From the NCBI RefSeq assembly GCF_002197845.1, contig NZ_NIDE01000005.1, positions 186,001 through 250,000 on the forward strand: a stretch of DNA of 64,000 nucleotides. The letters run 5' to 3'. The notes under the pieces are model-generated. The model was not told the DNA's origin. It saw nothing but the letters and a program-made list of their open reading frames with translations, and ran no database searches. The position numbers and the translations under genes are program-made. This DNA is from Fimbriiglobus ruber (GTDB lineage: Bacteria > Planctomycetota > Planctomycetia > Gemmatales > Gemmataceae). Positions 25,139 to 34,352 of this stretch are shown here, piece by piece; the stretch's first letter is position 1; each line of letters opens with the position of its first letter.

Positions 25139-26755
25139 CTAATGATTGAAGACGAATTCGGAGCTGTTGAGTAACGACCAAAAGATGTCGGCGATGGCCG
25201 TGGCGCGAGCCCTTCTCGGGGCTTCCCCGGCCGCGCTGCGACTGATGAACGACTCGGCGGCGGTGAATTCCTTGTCGCTCGGCAGCCGCGAGAGGGTCGC
25301 CAGGTAGAGGGCCTCGATGCGGCCCTTCTCGTTGAGGAATGGGGCTTCGAGTACGGCCGTAAGAAGTTCGCTGAGGGTCGGATTGGTGGCGTTGCCCACG
25401 AACTGTCCGTTCATCAAGGTCAGCGCCTGGATGATCGAGGTTTCATGTTCGGTCGACTTTCCGGTCTGCTGGCCGAATTTCGCGAGGAACTCGCCCCTCG
25501 GCGTATTCCCGCGGTTGAAGGCTCCGAACGGGTCTTCGGTCACGGCGTCCGTTTGCCCGGTCGCGACGGCGAGGCTGTCGAACAGCTGTTCGCCGGTGAG
25601 CCCGCGGAGCAGTTGCCGCGAGTAGAGCGGGGCGGTGCCTTTGCCGCGGCTGCTGATCTGATAAGCCTTCGAGCCGGCGATCGCTTCGAAGAGGTATTTC
25701 AGATCGTATTTGTGGGCCACGAACGCCTTCGCCAACTCGTTGAGCAGCGCCTCGTGTTGAACTTTCGTGTCCTGCCCGCCGACCATTTCGTCGACCGGCT
25801 CGACCAACCCGACGCCGAACAGGTGAGCCCAGACGCGGTTCACCGTGGCCCGCGCGAAGTACGGGTTCTCCTTCCCCGTCACCCACTCGGCCAGCGTTTG
25901 CCGCGGCCCGACGTTGAACTTCCATTGCGGCTCGGTCCCGTCCGGGTAGACCGCCTGGACGACGCGATCGGTGCCCGGAATCGCGAGTTCGCGGCGGTCG
26001 AGAAGTTCTTTTTCCGGCACGACGAATCCGTTGCCGCGGTCCTGCGCCCGCAGACCGGCGAAGAACGCGGCGAGGCCCCAGAACTCGTCGCGGGTCCACG
26101 TCGCGAACGGGTGGTCGTGGCACTGGGCGCATTCGAGCCGCAGGCCGAGGAAGACGCGGGCCGACGACGCGGCGAGGTTTTCGGGCTTCGCTTCCTTCAC
26201 GAAATAGTACGCGATCGGCGACGGCTGGGTGATTTGCGCCGCGTTCAGCCCCCGCTGGCCGGTCTGCGCGTCGAGGGGCACGGCGAGCAGGTCGCGGACC
26301 GTCTGGTCGTAGCCCGCGTTCGCGGCGAACTGCTGGCGCAGCCAGGGCTCGAAGCCGGTGGTGAAGAATAAGAGCTGCGGGCTCGTGTCCGCCTCGGGGA
26401 GCAAGAGCCGCCGCCAAATCGCCGCCATGTGTCTGGCATAAGTCGGCCGGCTGAGCAGTTCGGCCGCGAGCCGGCGGCGCTTGTCATTCCGGTCGTCCGC
26501 CAGGAATCTACGGGCCTCGGCGACCGTCGGAATCCGACCGGCCAGGTCGAGGTAAACGCGGCGGAGGAATTCCGCGTCGGTCGCGTCGGCCGCCGGGGTG
26601 ATGCTTCCGGCTTTCCACGCGCCGGCGAGAAGGGCGTCGATCCTCGCGGCGAGCGCGGCCGCCTCGGCGGACGGTTCGACCGGGTCGGCGGCTCGCGCCG
26701 GTGCCGCAAACGTCATGATCCCGCAGGCGGCGAGCCAGAGTGCCACGCGATTCAT
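25139..26755 (-). CDS. DUF1549/DUF1553 domain protein
   Basis: A 538-residue exported protein with a signal peptide (VALWLAACGIMTFAAPARAA). The DUF1549 part spans about residues 30-220 (FLRRVYLDLAGRIPTVAEAR) and contains a heme-like CAQCH motif (C209, C212, H213). DUF1553 follows from about 270 (WVTGKENPYFARATVNRVWA, then GRGFV-like and SSRGKGTAPLYSRQLLRGLT). Such proteins form operons with DUF1501 proteins in planctomycetes; redox or polysaccharide-related roles have been proposed, but none is proven. It lacks the separate N-terminal PSD cytochrome domain of larger relatives. Same strand as the WD40 gene 67 bp upstream. Confidence 0.92.
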   Translation of the reverse strand: MNRVALWLAACGIMTFAAPARAADPVEPSAEAAALAARIDALLAGAWKAGSITPAADATDAEFLRRVYLDLAGRIPTVAEARRFLADDRNDKRRRLAAELLSRPTYARHMAAIWRRLLLPEADTSPQLLFFTTGFEPWLRQQFAANAGYDQTVRDLLAVPLDAQTGQRGLNAAQITQPSPIAYYFVKEAKPENLAASSARVFLGLRLECAQCHDHPFATWTRDEFWGLAAFFAGLRAQDRGNGFVVPEKELLDRRELAIPGTDRVVQAVYPDGTEPQWKFNVGPRQTLAEWVTGKENPYFARATVNRVWAHLFGVGLVEPVDEMVGGQDTKVQHEALLNELAKAFVAHKYDLKYLFEAIAGSKAYQISSRGKGTAPLYSRQLLRGLTGEQLFDSLAVATGQTDAVTEDPFGAFNRGNTPRGEFLAKFGQQTGKSTEHETSIIQALTLMNGQFVGNATNPTLSELLTAVLEAPFLNEKGRIEALYLATLSRLPSDKEFTAAESFISRSAAGEAPRRARATAIADIFWSLLNSSEFVFNH

Positions 26756-26822
26756 ATTGCCCCCCCGGAAATCGGCTCAGACAAGCTGTCTGATTGTCGA
26801 CGAACGACGCTCGAATTTGCAA

Positions 26823-29708
26823 CTACTTTTCCGCCGCGAATTCCGCCATCGCTTTTTCATCCGGCATCTGCCAGAGCTTGACGACGTGGTCGGTGCCCTT
26901 GGTCCATTTCCCGCCGCCGGCGTTCCCGCCGCCGCCGGCTGTCACGACCCGTTTGCCGTCCGGCGAAAAGGCGACGGTGAAGAGGAACTCGCGGTGGCTG
27001 CGGAACTCGTAGACTTCCTTCCCCGTCGCCACTTCCCAGAGCTTGGCGGTGCCGTTGTAGCCGCCGGAAAGCAGGTACTTACCGTCCGGGGAGAACGTGG
27101 CAGAGGTCGTACCGTGCGGGTGTTCCTCGGTCTCGCGGACGAGTTTGCCGGTGGCCGCCTCCCAGATTCTCATCGTCATACCGCCCGCGGCCACGTACTT
27201 ACCGTCCGCCGAGACGGCGACACAATCGGCCCAGTTGCCGCTGACCTGGAACTTGCGCACCTCCTTGCAGGTGTCGAGTTCCCACATCCGGACGTACGAG
27301 TCGCGGCCGGCCGAGAGCGCGTGCAGGCCGTCCGGGTGAAAGACGACGCGGCGAACCAGCGCGGTGTGGCCGGTGAACTTCCCGACCTCGGCCCCGGTTC
27401 GCGCGTCCCAAATCCGCGCGGTCTGATCGGGGCCGGACGTCAGCAGGTGGCGGCTATCGGGGGAGACCGCGACCCCGCTGAGCCCCGCCGTGTGGCCCTT
27501 GAACGTCCGCAGTGGGGCGCCGGTCACGGCGTCCCACAGGTAGGCGTTGGAATCGCTCGACACCGAGGCGATGAATTTGTCGTTCGGGGAGAAAACGGCC
27601 ATCCCGGCCTCGCCCGGGTGTTCGATCTTCATGAGTTCCTTGCCGGTCTCGACGTCCCAGACGCGGATCGTCTTGTCGCCTTCCGGCCAGTTGCCGCAGG
27701 TCATGAGCCTGCGGCCGTCCCTGGAAAAGTGTGCCGAGTGCAGCGTCCCCGTGTGACCCACGAATAGGCGGATCGGCCCGGCCGAATCCTGGCGGAACCG
27801 CTTGACGACGCGATCCGCGCCGGTGGAGATGAAGCCGCCGCCGTCCGCGACGACGGCAATGCCGCTGACACCGCCGCCGTGCCCGTTCAGCGATGCGACC
27901 GCCTCGCCGGTGGTCGCATCCCACTGGCGGATCGTCCCGTCGGTGCCGCCGCTGAGGATCGTGGCGTTTCCCGCGAACGCGACCACCGTCACGTCTTCCG
28001 CGTGCTCTTTCTTCGTGGCGACTCGTTCCTGGCCTGTCGCGGGGTTCCAGAGTTTCACGAACCCGTCTTCGCCGCCGCTGGCGAGTGTCTTTCCGTCCGG
28101 GGAGAACGCCAGAGCCCGAACCGAGCTTTCGTGCCCCTTCATGGTGAACGTCAATTCGCGGGTGCTAACGTCCCACAACTTCACGGCCCGGTCGCTGCCG
28201 CCGCTGGCGAGCAGGCGACCGTCCGGGCTGAACGCCACCGCCCGCACCGAGCCGCGGTTCGCCGGGATGACGCCCTTGTCCTGACCGGTCTCGGCGTCCC
28301 AGAGCCGGACGGTTTTGTCGTACGACCCGCTGGCGAGCGTCTTCCCGTCGTGACTGAACGCGAGCGCGTAGACCCAGTTCGTGTGTCCGGCGATCGTGAC
28401 GCGGTCTTTCGAACTCGCCACGTCCCACAGCTTGATCGTCTTGTCGGCGCTGCCCGTGGCGAGTGTCTTGCCGTCCGGCGAGAATGCCAGGCAGGTGACG
28501 GCGTCGCCGTGGCCGTTGAGAGTGGCGCGCACGCCCCCGGTCCGGCCGTCGCGCAGGATCACGCCGTGTTGTTCGGTAGCGATGGCGACGAGCGAGCCGT
28601 CGGCCGTGGCTGCCATCGCCAGCGGGAGCGGCATGTCTTCCGGGCGTTCGTCCTGGCGGAGCGTGGCGAGTTCCACCTTGCGGGGCACGTCCCACAGTTT
28701 CACGGACCGCGAGCCGCCGCCGGAGACGAGTTTCTTCCCGCCGTCCAAAAATGCGACACAGCGGCATGCGCCCGGATGTCCGGTGAGTGCGGCGATCTCG
28801 TCGCCGGACGCCGGGTTCCAGAGCCGGATGGTGCCGTTGCCCATCGCGGTTGCGAGTGTGTGGCCGTCCGGAGAAAACGCGAGACCCGATACTTGTTGCT
28901 GGAGCGTCAGACTCTGCAGCGTCTTCGACGTGTCCAATTCCCAAATCCGCAGCTGCCGATCGGCGCCCGCTTCCGCGACAAGTTTCCCGTCGGGCGAGAA
29001 CGCAACGGCTGTTACGGAAGTCGGGGTGTTCGTCTCCAGTTTCGTCAACAACCGTTGAGTTGGGACATCCCAGACGAAGACGGTGCCGACGGTGTTCTGC
29101 TTCTGCTCGCCGCCGCCGGCCGCGAGTTTCTTACCGTCTGCGGAGAGGGCGATACAGCGGAGGGGCACCGTCGCGCCACGGAACTTGGCCTGTTCGTCGC
29201 CGGTCGGCACGTCCCAGAATTGGACCGATTTCGCTACCGTCACTGTGGCGAGCATCTTCCCGTCCGGGGCGAAGGCGACCTGGGCGGCCCCGTCGAGTCT
29301 CTTGGAGAAGAGCGTTTTGCCGCCGTCGATTTCCATCACCTTCAACTCGGCCGACTGGCCCGTGAAAGCGATCAGCTTGCCGTCGGGGGAGATGCCGACC
29401 GAGTTGAACGGCCGGGGCGTGCGGATCGCGAGGATTTCCTTCTTCGTCTCAGTGTCGAGGACGCTGACGTAACCGGAGGAAGGGTTAAAAACACCGCCCA
29501 CGTTGGCGACGCGCTTGCCGTCGGCCGAGACCGCCAGGTCGATGGTGTCGCCGTTCGGGCCGCCGATCGCACTGGGCGACGGGTTGAACCGCACGGCGGG
29601 CGCGGCCGGCGCCTTCGCCGCATCCGGCGTCTTCTGCTGCGGCGCGTCTTCCGCTTTGAGAAAGCCCATCGCCGCGATCAACACCCACCCGGCGAGCAAC
29701 CGCTGCAT
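26823..29708 (-). CDS. Secreted WD40-repeat protein (961 aa)
   Basis: A 961-residue protein with a signal peptide (LLAGWVLIAAMGFLKAED). Nearly the whole length is WD40 repeats of the type ALAFSPDGKTLASGGEDGFV followed by KLW, at least 14 of them, enough for two propellers. The repeats in the middle third are the best conserved; the first and last ones are looser. WD40 proteins are interaction scaffolds. It is the first gene of the leftward group WD40, DUF1549/1553, DUF1501 and EF-hand, so it may assemble these exported proteins. No catalytic domain is present. Confidence 0.92.
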   Translation of the reverse strand: MQRLLAGWVLIAAMGFLKAEDAPQQKTPDAAKAPAAPAVRFNPSPSAIGGPNGDTIDLAVSADGKRVANVGGVFNPSSGYVSVLDTETKKEILAIRTPRPFNSVGISPDGKLIAFTGQSAELKVMEIDGGKTLFSKRLDGAAQVAFAPDGKMLATVTVAKSVQFWDVPTGDEQAKFRGATVPLRCIALSADGKKLAAGGGEQKQNTVGTVFVWDVPTQRLLTKLETNTPTSVTAVAFSPDGKLVAEAGADRQLRIWELDTSKTLQSLTLQQQVSGLAFSPDGHTLATAMGNGTIRLWNPASGDEIAALTGHPGACRCVAFLDGGKKLVSGGGSRSVKLWDVPRKVELATLRQDERPEDMPLPLAMAATADGSLVAIATEQHGVILRDGRTGGVRATLNGHGDAVTCLAFSPDGKTLATGSADKTIKLWDVASSKDRVTIAGHTNWVYALAFSHDGKTLASGSYDKTVRLWDAETGQDKGVIPANRGSVRAVAFSPDGRLLASGGSDRAVKLWDVSTRELTFTMKGHESSVRALAFSPDGKTLASGGEDGFVKLWNPATGQERVATKKEHAEDVTVVAFAGNATILSGGTDGTIRQWDATTGEAVASLNGHGGGVSGIAVVADGGGFISTGADRVVKRFRQDSAGPIRLFVGHTGTLHSAHFSRDGRRLMTCGNWPEGDKTIRVWDVETGKELMKIEHPGEAGMAVFSPNDKFIASVSSDSNAYLWDAVTGAPLRTFKGHTAGLSGVAVSPDSRHLLTSGPDQTARIWDARTGAEVGKFTGHTALVRRVVFHPDGLHALSAGRDSYVRMWELDTCKEVRKFQVSGNWADCVAVSADGKYVAAGGMTMRIWEAATGKLVRETEEHPHGTTSATFSPDGKYLLSGGYNGTAKLWEVATGKEVYEFRSHREFLFTVAFSPDGKRVVTAGGGGNAGGGKWTKGTDHVVKLWQMPDEKAMAEFAAEK

Positions 29709-29866
29709 ATGAGAGCCTCGAAGATGTCTCGATAATAACGAGTGGGCAGACCGTTTGTTCCATGAAAATCTTGTGACGACGTGCGATGCTTCTCTATCGC
29801 TTTTTTATCAATCTACATTTCGCTCGTATTAATTGAGATTTAATCGGTCGCTTCAGTTTCTTTTGA

Positions 29867-29947
29867 AATTTGGAGTGCGGCGCTTTACCGCCGCTTTTGC
29901 TTTTAAAAACCAGAGCAAAGCGGCGGTAAAGCGCCGCACTCCAAATT
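29867..29947. repeat. 31-bp perfect inverted repeat (GCGGCGCTTTACCGCCGC family)
   Basis: Arms at 29867-29897 and 29917-29947 pair perfectly with a 19-bp spacer, and each arm is itself partly palindromic (GGCGCTTTACCGCC). The same sequence recurs at 62622-62825. It fills the spacer between two WD40 genes and could act as a terminator for neither or both; a mobile REP- or MITE-like origin is more likely. Confidence 0.8.
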
Positions 29948-29966
29948 AGCGCAACGTGATCAATTG

Positions 29967-32900
29967 CTACTTCGCCCCCGGCAATCGTACCGCGACGACC
30001 GCGCCTTCACCACTCGCAACGAGCAGGTTGTTACCGTCGTTGGTGAAATCGACGCGGAAGGTGCAGTCCTTCAGGTCCGGGAGGCTCAGCACCTCCTGCC
30101 AGGACGTCGTTTCAAACACCTTCACGGGGCCCTTGGACGAGCCGATGGCCAGGTGTTGACCGCCCGGTGAAACCGCGAGGCAGCGGCCGGTGTTGAACGT
30201 CGCGAACGGCAAGATCGGGCGGATCATCTGCTTCGTTTTGATGTCCCAGATGTGGAGATTCGTGTCGTCGGTCCGCTCGCCGGGCGTGTGGATCACGCCC
30301 ATGTGCTTGCCGCCGGCCAGGAACACGAGGTCCCAGATCTCGCGGGCCTGGTCTGGGAACCGGCCGATTTCCTTGCCGTTGGTCGGGTCCCAGATTCGCA
30401 ACTCGCCCGCCGCCTTCGCCTTCCAGTTGCCCGATGCGGTCACGAGGCCGGAGCCGTCCGGCAGGAACTTGGCCCGGTAGATGGCGTTGGCCGACGCCTT
30501 GAACGAGGTCTTGAGCTCGAGTGTGCTTGCGTCCCAGACCATCACCCGGCCGCCGTCGTCCGTGGACGCGAACCGTTCGCCGGCGACGTCGAAGGCGACG
30601 CTCCGCAAGCCGGCCGTGTGCCCGCTCAGCCGCTTCTTGAGCCGGGGCTGCGCCGGGTCGCTCATGTCCCACGCGGTCAGAGTTTTGCCCCAGCCGCCGA
30701 TGACGAGCAGTTTGCCGCCCTGACCGATGCCGGCGCCGCAGAGGTAGCTGCCTTCACCGGGCACCTTCACCTCGGCGACGGGCCGGAAGCCGCGGGGATC
30801 CCACAAGCGCAACTCGCCGTTCGTCGGACTCCCCCAACTGGTGGAAGCGACCAGCGCCCCGCTCTTGCTGACGGCGAGCGACTGACCCCAACTGCGGTGG
30901 CCGGTGAACTGTCCGATCTGTTTGCCGCTCGCGTAGTCGTAGAGGCGGAGCGAGCCGAGGCCGTTGTTCTCGCCGCCGGCCGCGACGAGCGTCTTGCCGT
31001 CCGGAAGGAAGGCGAGGTTCATCACCGACGCGGGGTGAGCGGGGAACAACCGCGGCTCGGGCCGGCTGTCGACGAGCGAATACGCGGCGATTTCCGGCTT
31101 CCGCTCCAGCCGGTTATTCCCCCGCCACGACGAGACCACGATCTCCCGACCGTCCGGGCTGAAGAGCGCCTGGCTGGGGCGGAGTTCGGCGTTGGTCGTG
31201 ATCTCGCGCAGCGGCTCCCAGGAGTTCGTGTCCCAGATGCGAACGATGTGGTCGGCGTCGGCACAGGCGAGCCGGCCGCCGTCGCGGTCGAAGGCGACGG
31301 AATAGAGCCCCGGGCCGCCCTTCGTCAGACTGCGGACCAGCTTGCCGGAAGCCAGATCCCAGACGCGGGCCTTGCCGTCGTTCCCCGCCCCCGCTGCGAG
31401 AGTCCCGTTCGGGTGGACGGCGACCATCCACTGCAACACCGGGGCTTCGAGTTTGTGCCTCACCGTGCCGGCGGGAAAGTCGAAGACGACGGCCTCGCCG
31501 GCTTCCTCGCCGTTCATCCAGTTGCCGCCCACGGCCACGATCGCGGCGCCGTTCTCGGCGAACGCCAGCGACGAGACGCGCTTCGTCAACCCGCTGATGG
31601 TGCGGACCGGCTGCCCCGTCGCGGCCTCGCGGACCACGAGGCCGCCTTTGTCGTGCCCGGTGACGAGGAACTGGTTGTCCGGCGAAAACACCAGCGCGTA
31701 AACGGATCCGTGCTTGTCCGGCTTGACCGGGATCGACGTGGGTATTCCCGCGAACACGCGGAAGGCCGTGTCGCCTTCGCCGCCGGCCACGAAGTATTTG
31801 CCGTCCGGGCTCGGGATGGCCTCCCAGACGCGGCGGAGGCCGATCGGCGTGAGGCGCGTCAGGCCGGGCGCCACATCGGCACCAGGCAGCCGCCAGATGC
31901 GAACGGCCCCGTCTTCCCCGGCCGTGACGAGCGTGCCACTCTCGACCGAGACCGCCGACGCAAGGACTGCGGCGGCATGAGCCTGGAACCGCCGGGCTTC
32001 GCGCGGGCCGCCCGCGCCGACGTCCGTGAGACGGACCGTGCCGTCCGTGGCCGCCGACACGAGGGCTTGCCCGTCAGCGGTCCAGTCGAGCCCCGTGAGT
32101 GGCTGGTCAGAGGGTTGTGGGGAAAACACAACCGGATCGGCGAACGCGTCGCCGCCCGCATTCGGGACGGTAAACGCACGCACCTCGCGGACGACACGGA
32201 AGGTGCCGGTCATGTCGCCGGGCTGCGGTTGTTCGGGGCCGTAAGCAGAGACGGCGAAGCGCGAGCCGTCCCATGAGAAGGCGAGGAGCCCGATGGCGGA
32301 GGCATTGCCGAACGCGGGCGTGACCTGCTGCTTCGCGCCGCTCGCCACGTCCCACAGCCGCACTTTGGTCTCTTCGCCCGCGGAAATCATCCGTTTGCCG
32401 TCGGGGCTGAACGCGACCCGCACCACATCGCCCTCGTGCCCGCCGGTGAAGCGTTTGGCTTCTTTCCCGGTGACCGCGTCGTGAAGCGCGATGTCTTTTC
32501 CGTTGGCGACGGCCAGGTGTCGGCCGTCGGGCGTGAACGCGGCGAACTTCGCCTTGGCTTTCCAGACGTCGGCGCCGGTCTCGTGGCCGACGACCAGCGT
32601 ACCGTCCTTGCCGACGGAAGCGACCCGCATCTTGTCCGTCACGGCGACGAGGGCCACGCCGCCCGCGTGACCGTGCGCGGGGAGGGGACGCGATTCGCCG
32701 GTTTTCAATTCCCAGACCGCCACGGTGCCGGCCGTCGTGCCGATGACCGCCGCCCGCCCGTCCGGGGTCAGGGCTGCCGCGGTCGCGATGCCGGGCGTAC
32801 TACCCATCGTTCGAACCGGTGCCGCAATCGACGATGTCACGGCTGGCCACTGCCGGATCGTGCGGTCCTTCGAAACCGAGACAATGGTCTGTCCCCCGTC

Positions 32901-34007
32901 GACGAAGACGACACCGGTAGCTTCGTCGTTGTGGGCGCGGAGCGTCTGGCGGTGGCGGCCGGTGATCGGGTCGAGCAGTGCCACCGATCCCTGGAATAAC
33001 GCCGCGGCCAAGGACTGGCCTTTGGGCGAAAAGCGGACGGCGTTCACCCCGTCGGGCAAGACGCCGAACGTGACCGTCTCCTTGCCCGTTTGCACGTCCC
33101 ACAGCTTCACACTGCGGTCTTCGGACCCGGTCGCCGCGGTCTTGCCGTCCGGCGAGAAGGCGACCGATCGCACCGCCCCTTTATGGCCCTTCAGGGCAGA
33201 AAGCACCGTCCCGTTGGTCGTGTCCCAGACGCGAACGACGCGGTCCGAGCCGCCGGAGACGAGCTTCGTTCCGTCCGGCGAGAACGCGACGGAGCGGACG
33301 CCGGCCGTGTGGGCTTTCCAGGTCGCTTGCGGGCTGCCGGTCGCGGCGTTCCAGAGCCGGACGGTCTTGTCGTAGCTGCCGGTGGCGAGCGTCTGGCCGT
33401 CGGGCGAGAAGGCGACCGCGAGAACCCAGCCGGTGTGCCCGGCGAGCGTGCGGCGTTCCTTCCAGGTCTTGGTGTCCCACAGCTTCACCGTCTTGTCGTT
33501 GCTGGCGGAGGCGAGCGTTTTGCCGTCCGGCGAAAAGACGAGCCCGCAAATCAGGTCTTCGTGGCCGGTCAGTTCCGCGACGAGTGCGTTGTTCGAACGA
33601 TTGACGACGAGAATGCTTTTATCCTCGCCGGATACGGCCAGAAGCTCGCCCACCGGCGACGCGGCGACGGTAGAGTACGGCCGCGGCGTGAAGGTCTCTC
33701 CCGGTGGCGTCGGTTTGGCGCCAGGGCGGAACTCGATCGATCGCCCCTCGAACTGGAGGGGTTCGCCGCGTGGGTTGCCGCCGGCGGTCACCGGCTCCGG
33801 CGACTTGGCCGCGGCGGGTTCTTCCCAGGCCGACGCGGCCGGGGTCATCGTGAGCCCGACCGCGAAGACGATCATCGCCAGACCGAGGTGTAGCAATCGC
33901 CCCGATATACGGCTATTGAGAACCAAATGCAGCCGGTGCTCCACCGCGGCCGGCGGCCCGGCGGTCGCAAGGTTACGCAGCCCTGGTTCCGGAAGAGTTG
34001 CAGCCAC
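29967..34007 (-). CDS. Giant WD40-repeat protein (1346 aa)
   Basis: A 1346-residue protein composed almost wholly of WD40 repeats (for example LVFSPDGKTLASASNDKTVK and VAFSPDGQTLATGSYDKTVR), about 18-20 in all, predicting two or three propellers. The longest reading starts at GTG 34007, with GAGGA 7 bases upstream; a signal-like hydrophobic segment (MIVFAVGLTMTPAASAW) begins at residue 44, so a start at 33878 is possible and would make a normal signal peptide. It is related to the neighbouring 961-residue WD40 protein and probably arose by duplication, but it is separated from it by the 31-bp inverted repeat. The binding partner is unknown. Confidence 0.9.
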   Translation of the reverse strand: MAATLPEPGLRNLATAGPPAAVEHRLHLVLNSRISGRLLHLGLAMIVFAVGLTMTPAASAWEEPAAAKSPEPVTAGGNPRGEPLQFEGRSIEFRPGAKPTPPGETFTPRPYSTVAASPVGELLAVSGEDKSILVVNRSNNALVAELTGHEDLICGLVFSPDGKTLASASNDKTVKLWDTKTWKERRTLAGHTGWVLAVAFSPDGQTLATGSYDKTVRLWNAATGSPQATWKAHTAGVRSVAFSPDGTKLVSGGSDRVVRVWDTTNGTVLSALKGHKGAVRSVAFSPDGKTAATGSEDRSVKLWDVQTGKETVTFGVLPDGVNAVRFSPKGQSLAAALFQGSVALLDPITGRHRQTLRAHNDEATGVVFVDGGQTIVSVSKDRTIRQWPAVTSSIAAPVRTMGSTPGIATAAALTPDGRAAVIGTTAGTVAVWELKTGESRPLPAHGHAGGVALVAVTDKMRVASVGKDGTLVVGHETGADVWKAKAKFAAFTPDGRHLAVANGKDIALHDAVTGKEAKRFTGGHEGDVVRVAFSPDGKRMISAGEETKVRLWDVASGAKQQVTPAFGNASAIGLLAFSWDGSRFAVSAYGPEQPQPGDMTGTFRVVREVRAFTVPNAGGDAFADPVVFSPQPSDQPLTGLDWTADGQALVSAATDGTVRLTDVGAGGPREARRFQAHAAAVLASAVSVESGTLVTAGEDGAVRIWRLPGADVAPGLTRLTPIGLRRVWEAIPSPDGKYFVAGGEGDTAFRVFAGIPTSIPVKPDKHGSVYALVFSPDNQFLVTGHDKGGLVVREAATGQPVRTISGLTKRVSSLAFAENGAAIVAVGGNWMNGEEAGEAVVFDFPAGTVRHKLEAPVLQWMVAVHPNGTLAAGAGNDGKARVWDLASGKLVRSLTKGGPGLYSVAFDRDGGRLACADADHIVRIWDTNSWEPLREITTNAELRPSQALFSPDGREIVVSSWRGNNRLERKPEIAAYSLVDSRPEPRLFPAHPASVMNLAFLPDGKTLVAAGGENNGLGSLRLYDYASGKQIGQFTGHRSWGQSLAVSKSGALVASTSWGSPTNGELRLWDPRGFRPVAEVKVPGEGSYLCGAGIGQGGKLLVIGGWGKTLTAWDMSDPAQPRLKKRLSGHTAGLRSVAFDVAGERFASTDDGGRVMVWDASTLELKTSFKASANAIYRAKFLPDGSGLVTASGNWKAKAAGELRIWDPTNGKEIGRFPDQAREIWDLVFLAGGKHMGVIHTPGERTDDTNLHIWDIKTKQMIRPILPFATFNTGRCLAVSPGGQHLAIGSSKGPVKVFETTSWQEVLSLPDLKDCTFRVDFTNDGNNLLVASGEGAVVAVRLPGAK

Positions 34008-34352
34008 GGTGCATCCTCAAAATGTGCCGCAGGAAGCTTCCCAGTCGAGCCACCCATGACCACGAAGCCGCCAGCGGCCATACAATCTTCAGCAAGTCGT
34101 GCCGGTATTACGAGCAAAATATGGGAAGACTTCGACACTTCTTGTCCGACGTGACAACGAAACGAATGACTGGAATTGTGTCCGTCGAGGCTGCCATCTG
34201 CCCCTGCGTTTCCCACAGCACTGCCTGGGTTCCGCCATTGGGTTCAGCGAGGGTCGCCCGCCGCCGCTCGGTCCCGAAACAGGACGGGACGGCGATCACG
34301 ACCCGCGCCGTGGTTGTGTGGGCCGGCGGCGATCGCGTGGAAGTTCACTTTG
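34008..34352. other. 345-bp spacer, no gene seen
   Basis: The interval between the giant WD40 gene and the kinase gene shows no convincing coding sequence on either strand and no strong hairpin. It should contain the promoter of the WD40 gene. Confidence 0.5.

Noticed and set aside
27879-29735. 618-residue plus-strand open frame
   Set aside because: It is the shadow of the 961-residue WD40 protein; its residue composition is unlike a real protein.
30252-32276. 674-residue open frame on the plus strand
   Set aside because: It is antisense to the WD40 gene and results from GC-rich codon bias; it has no recognisable domain and the WD40 reading is unambiguous.
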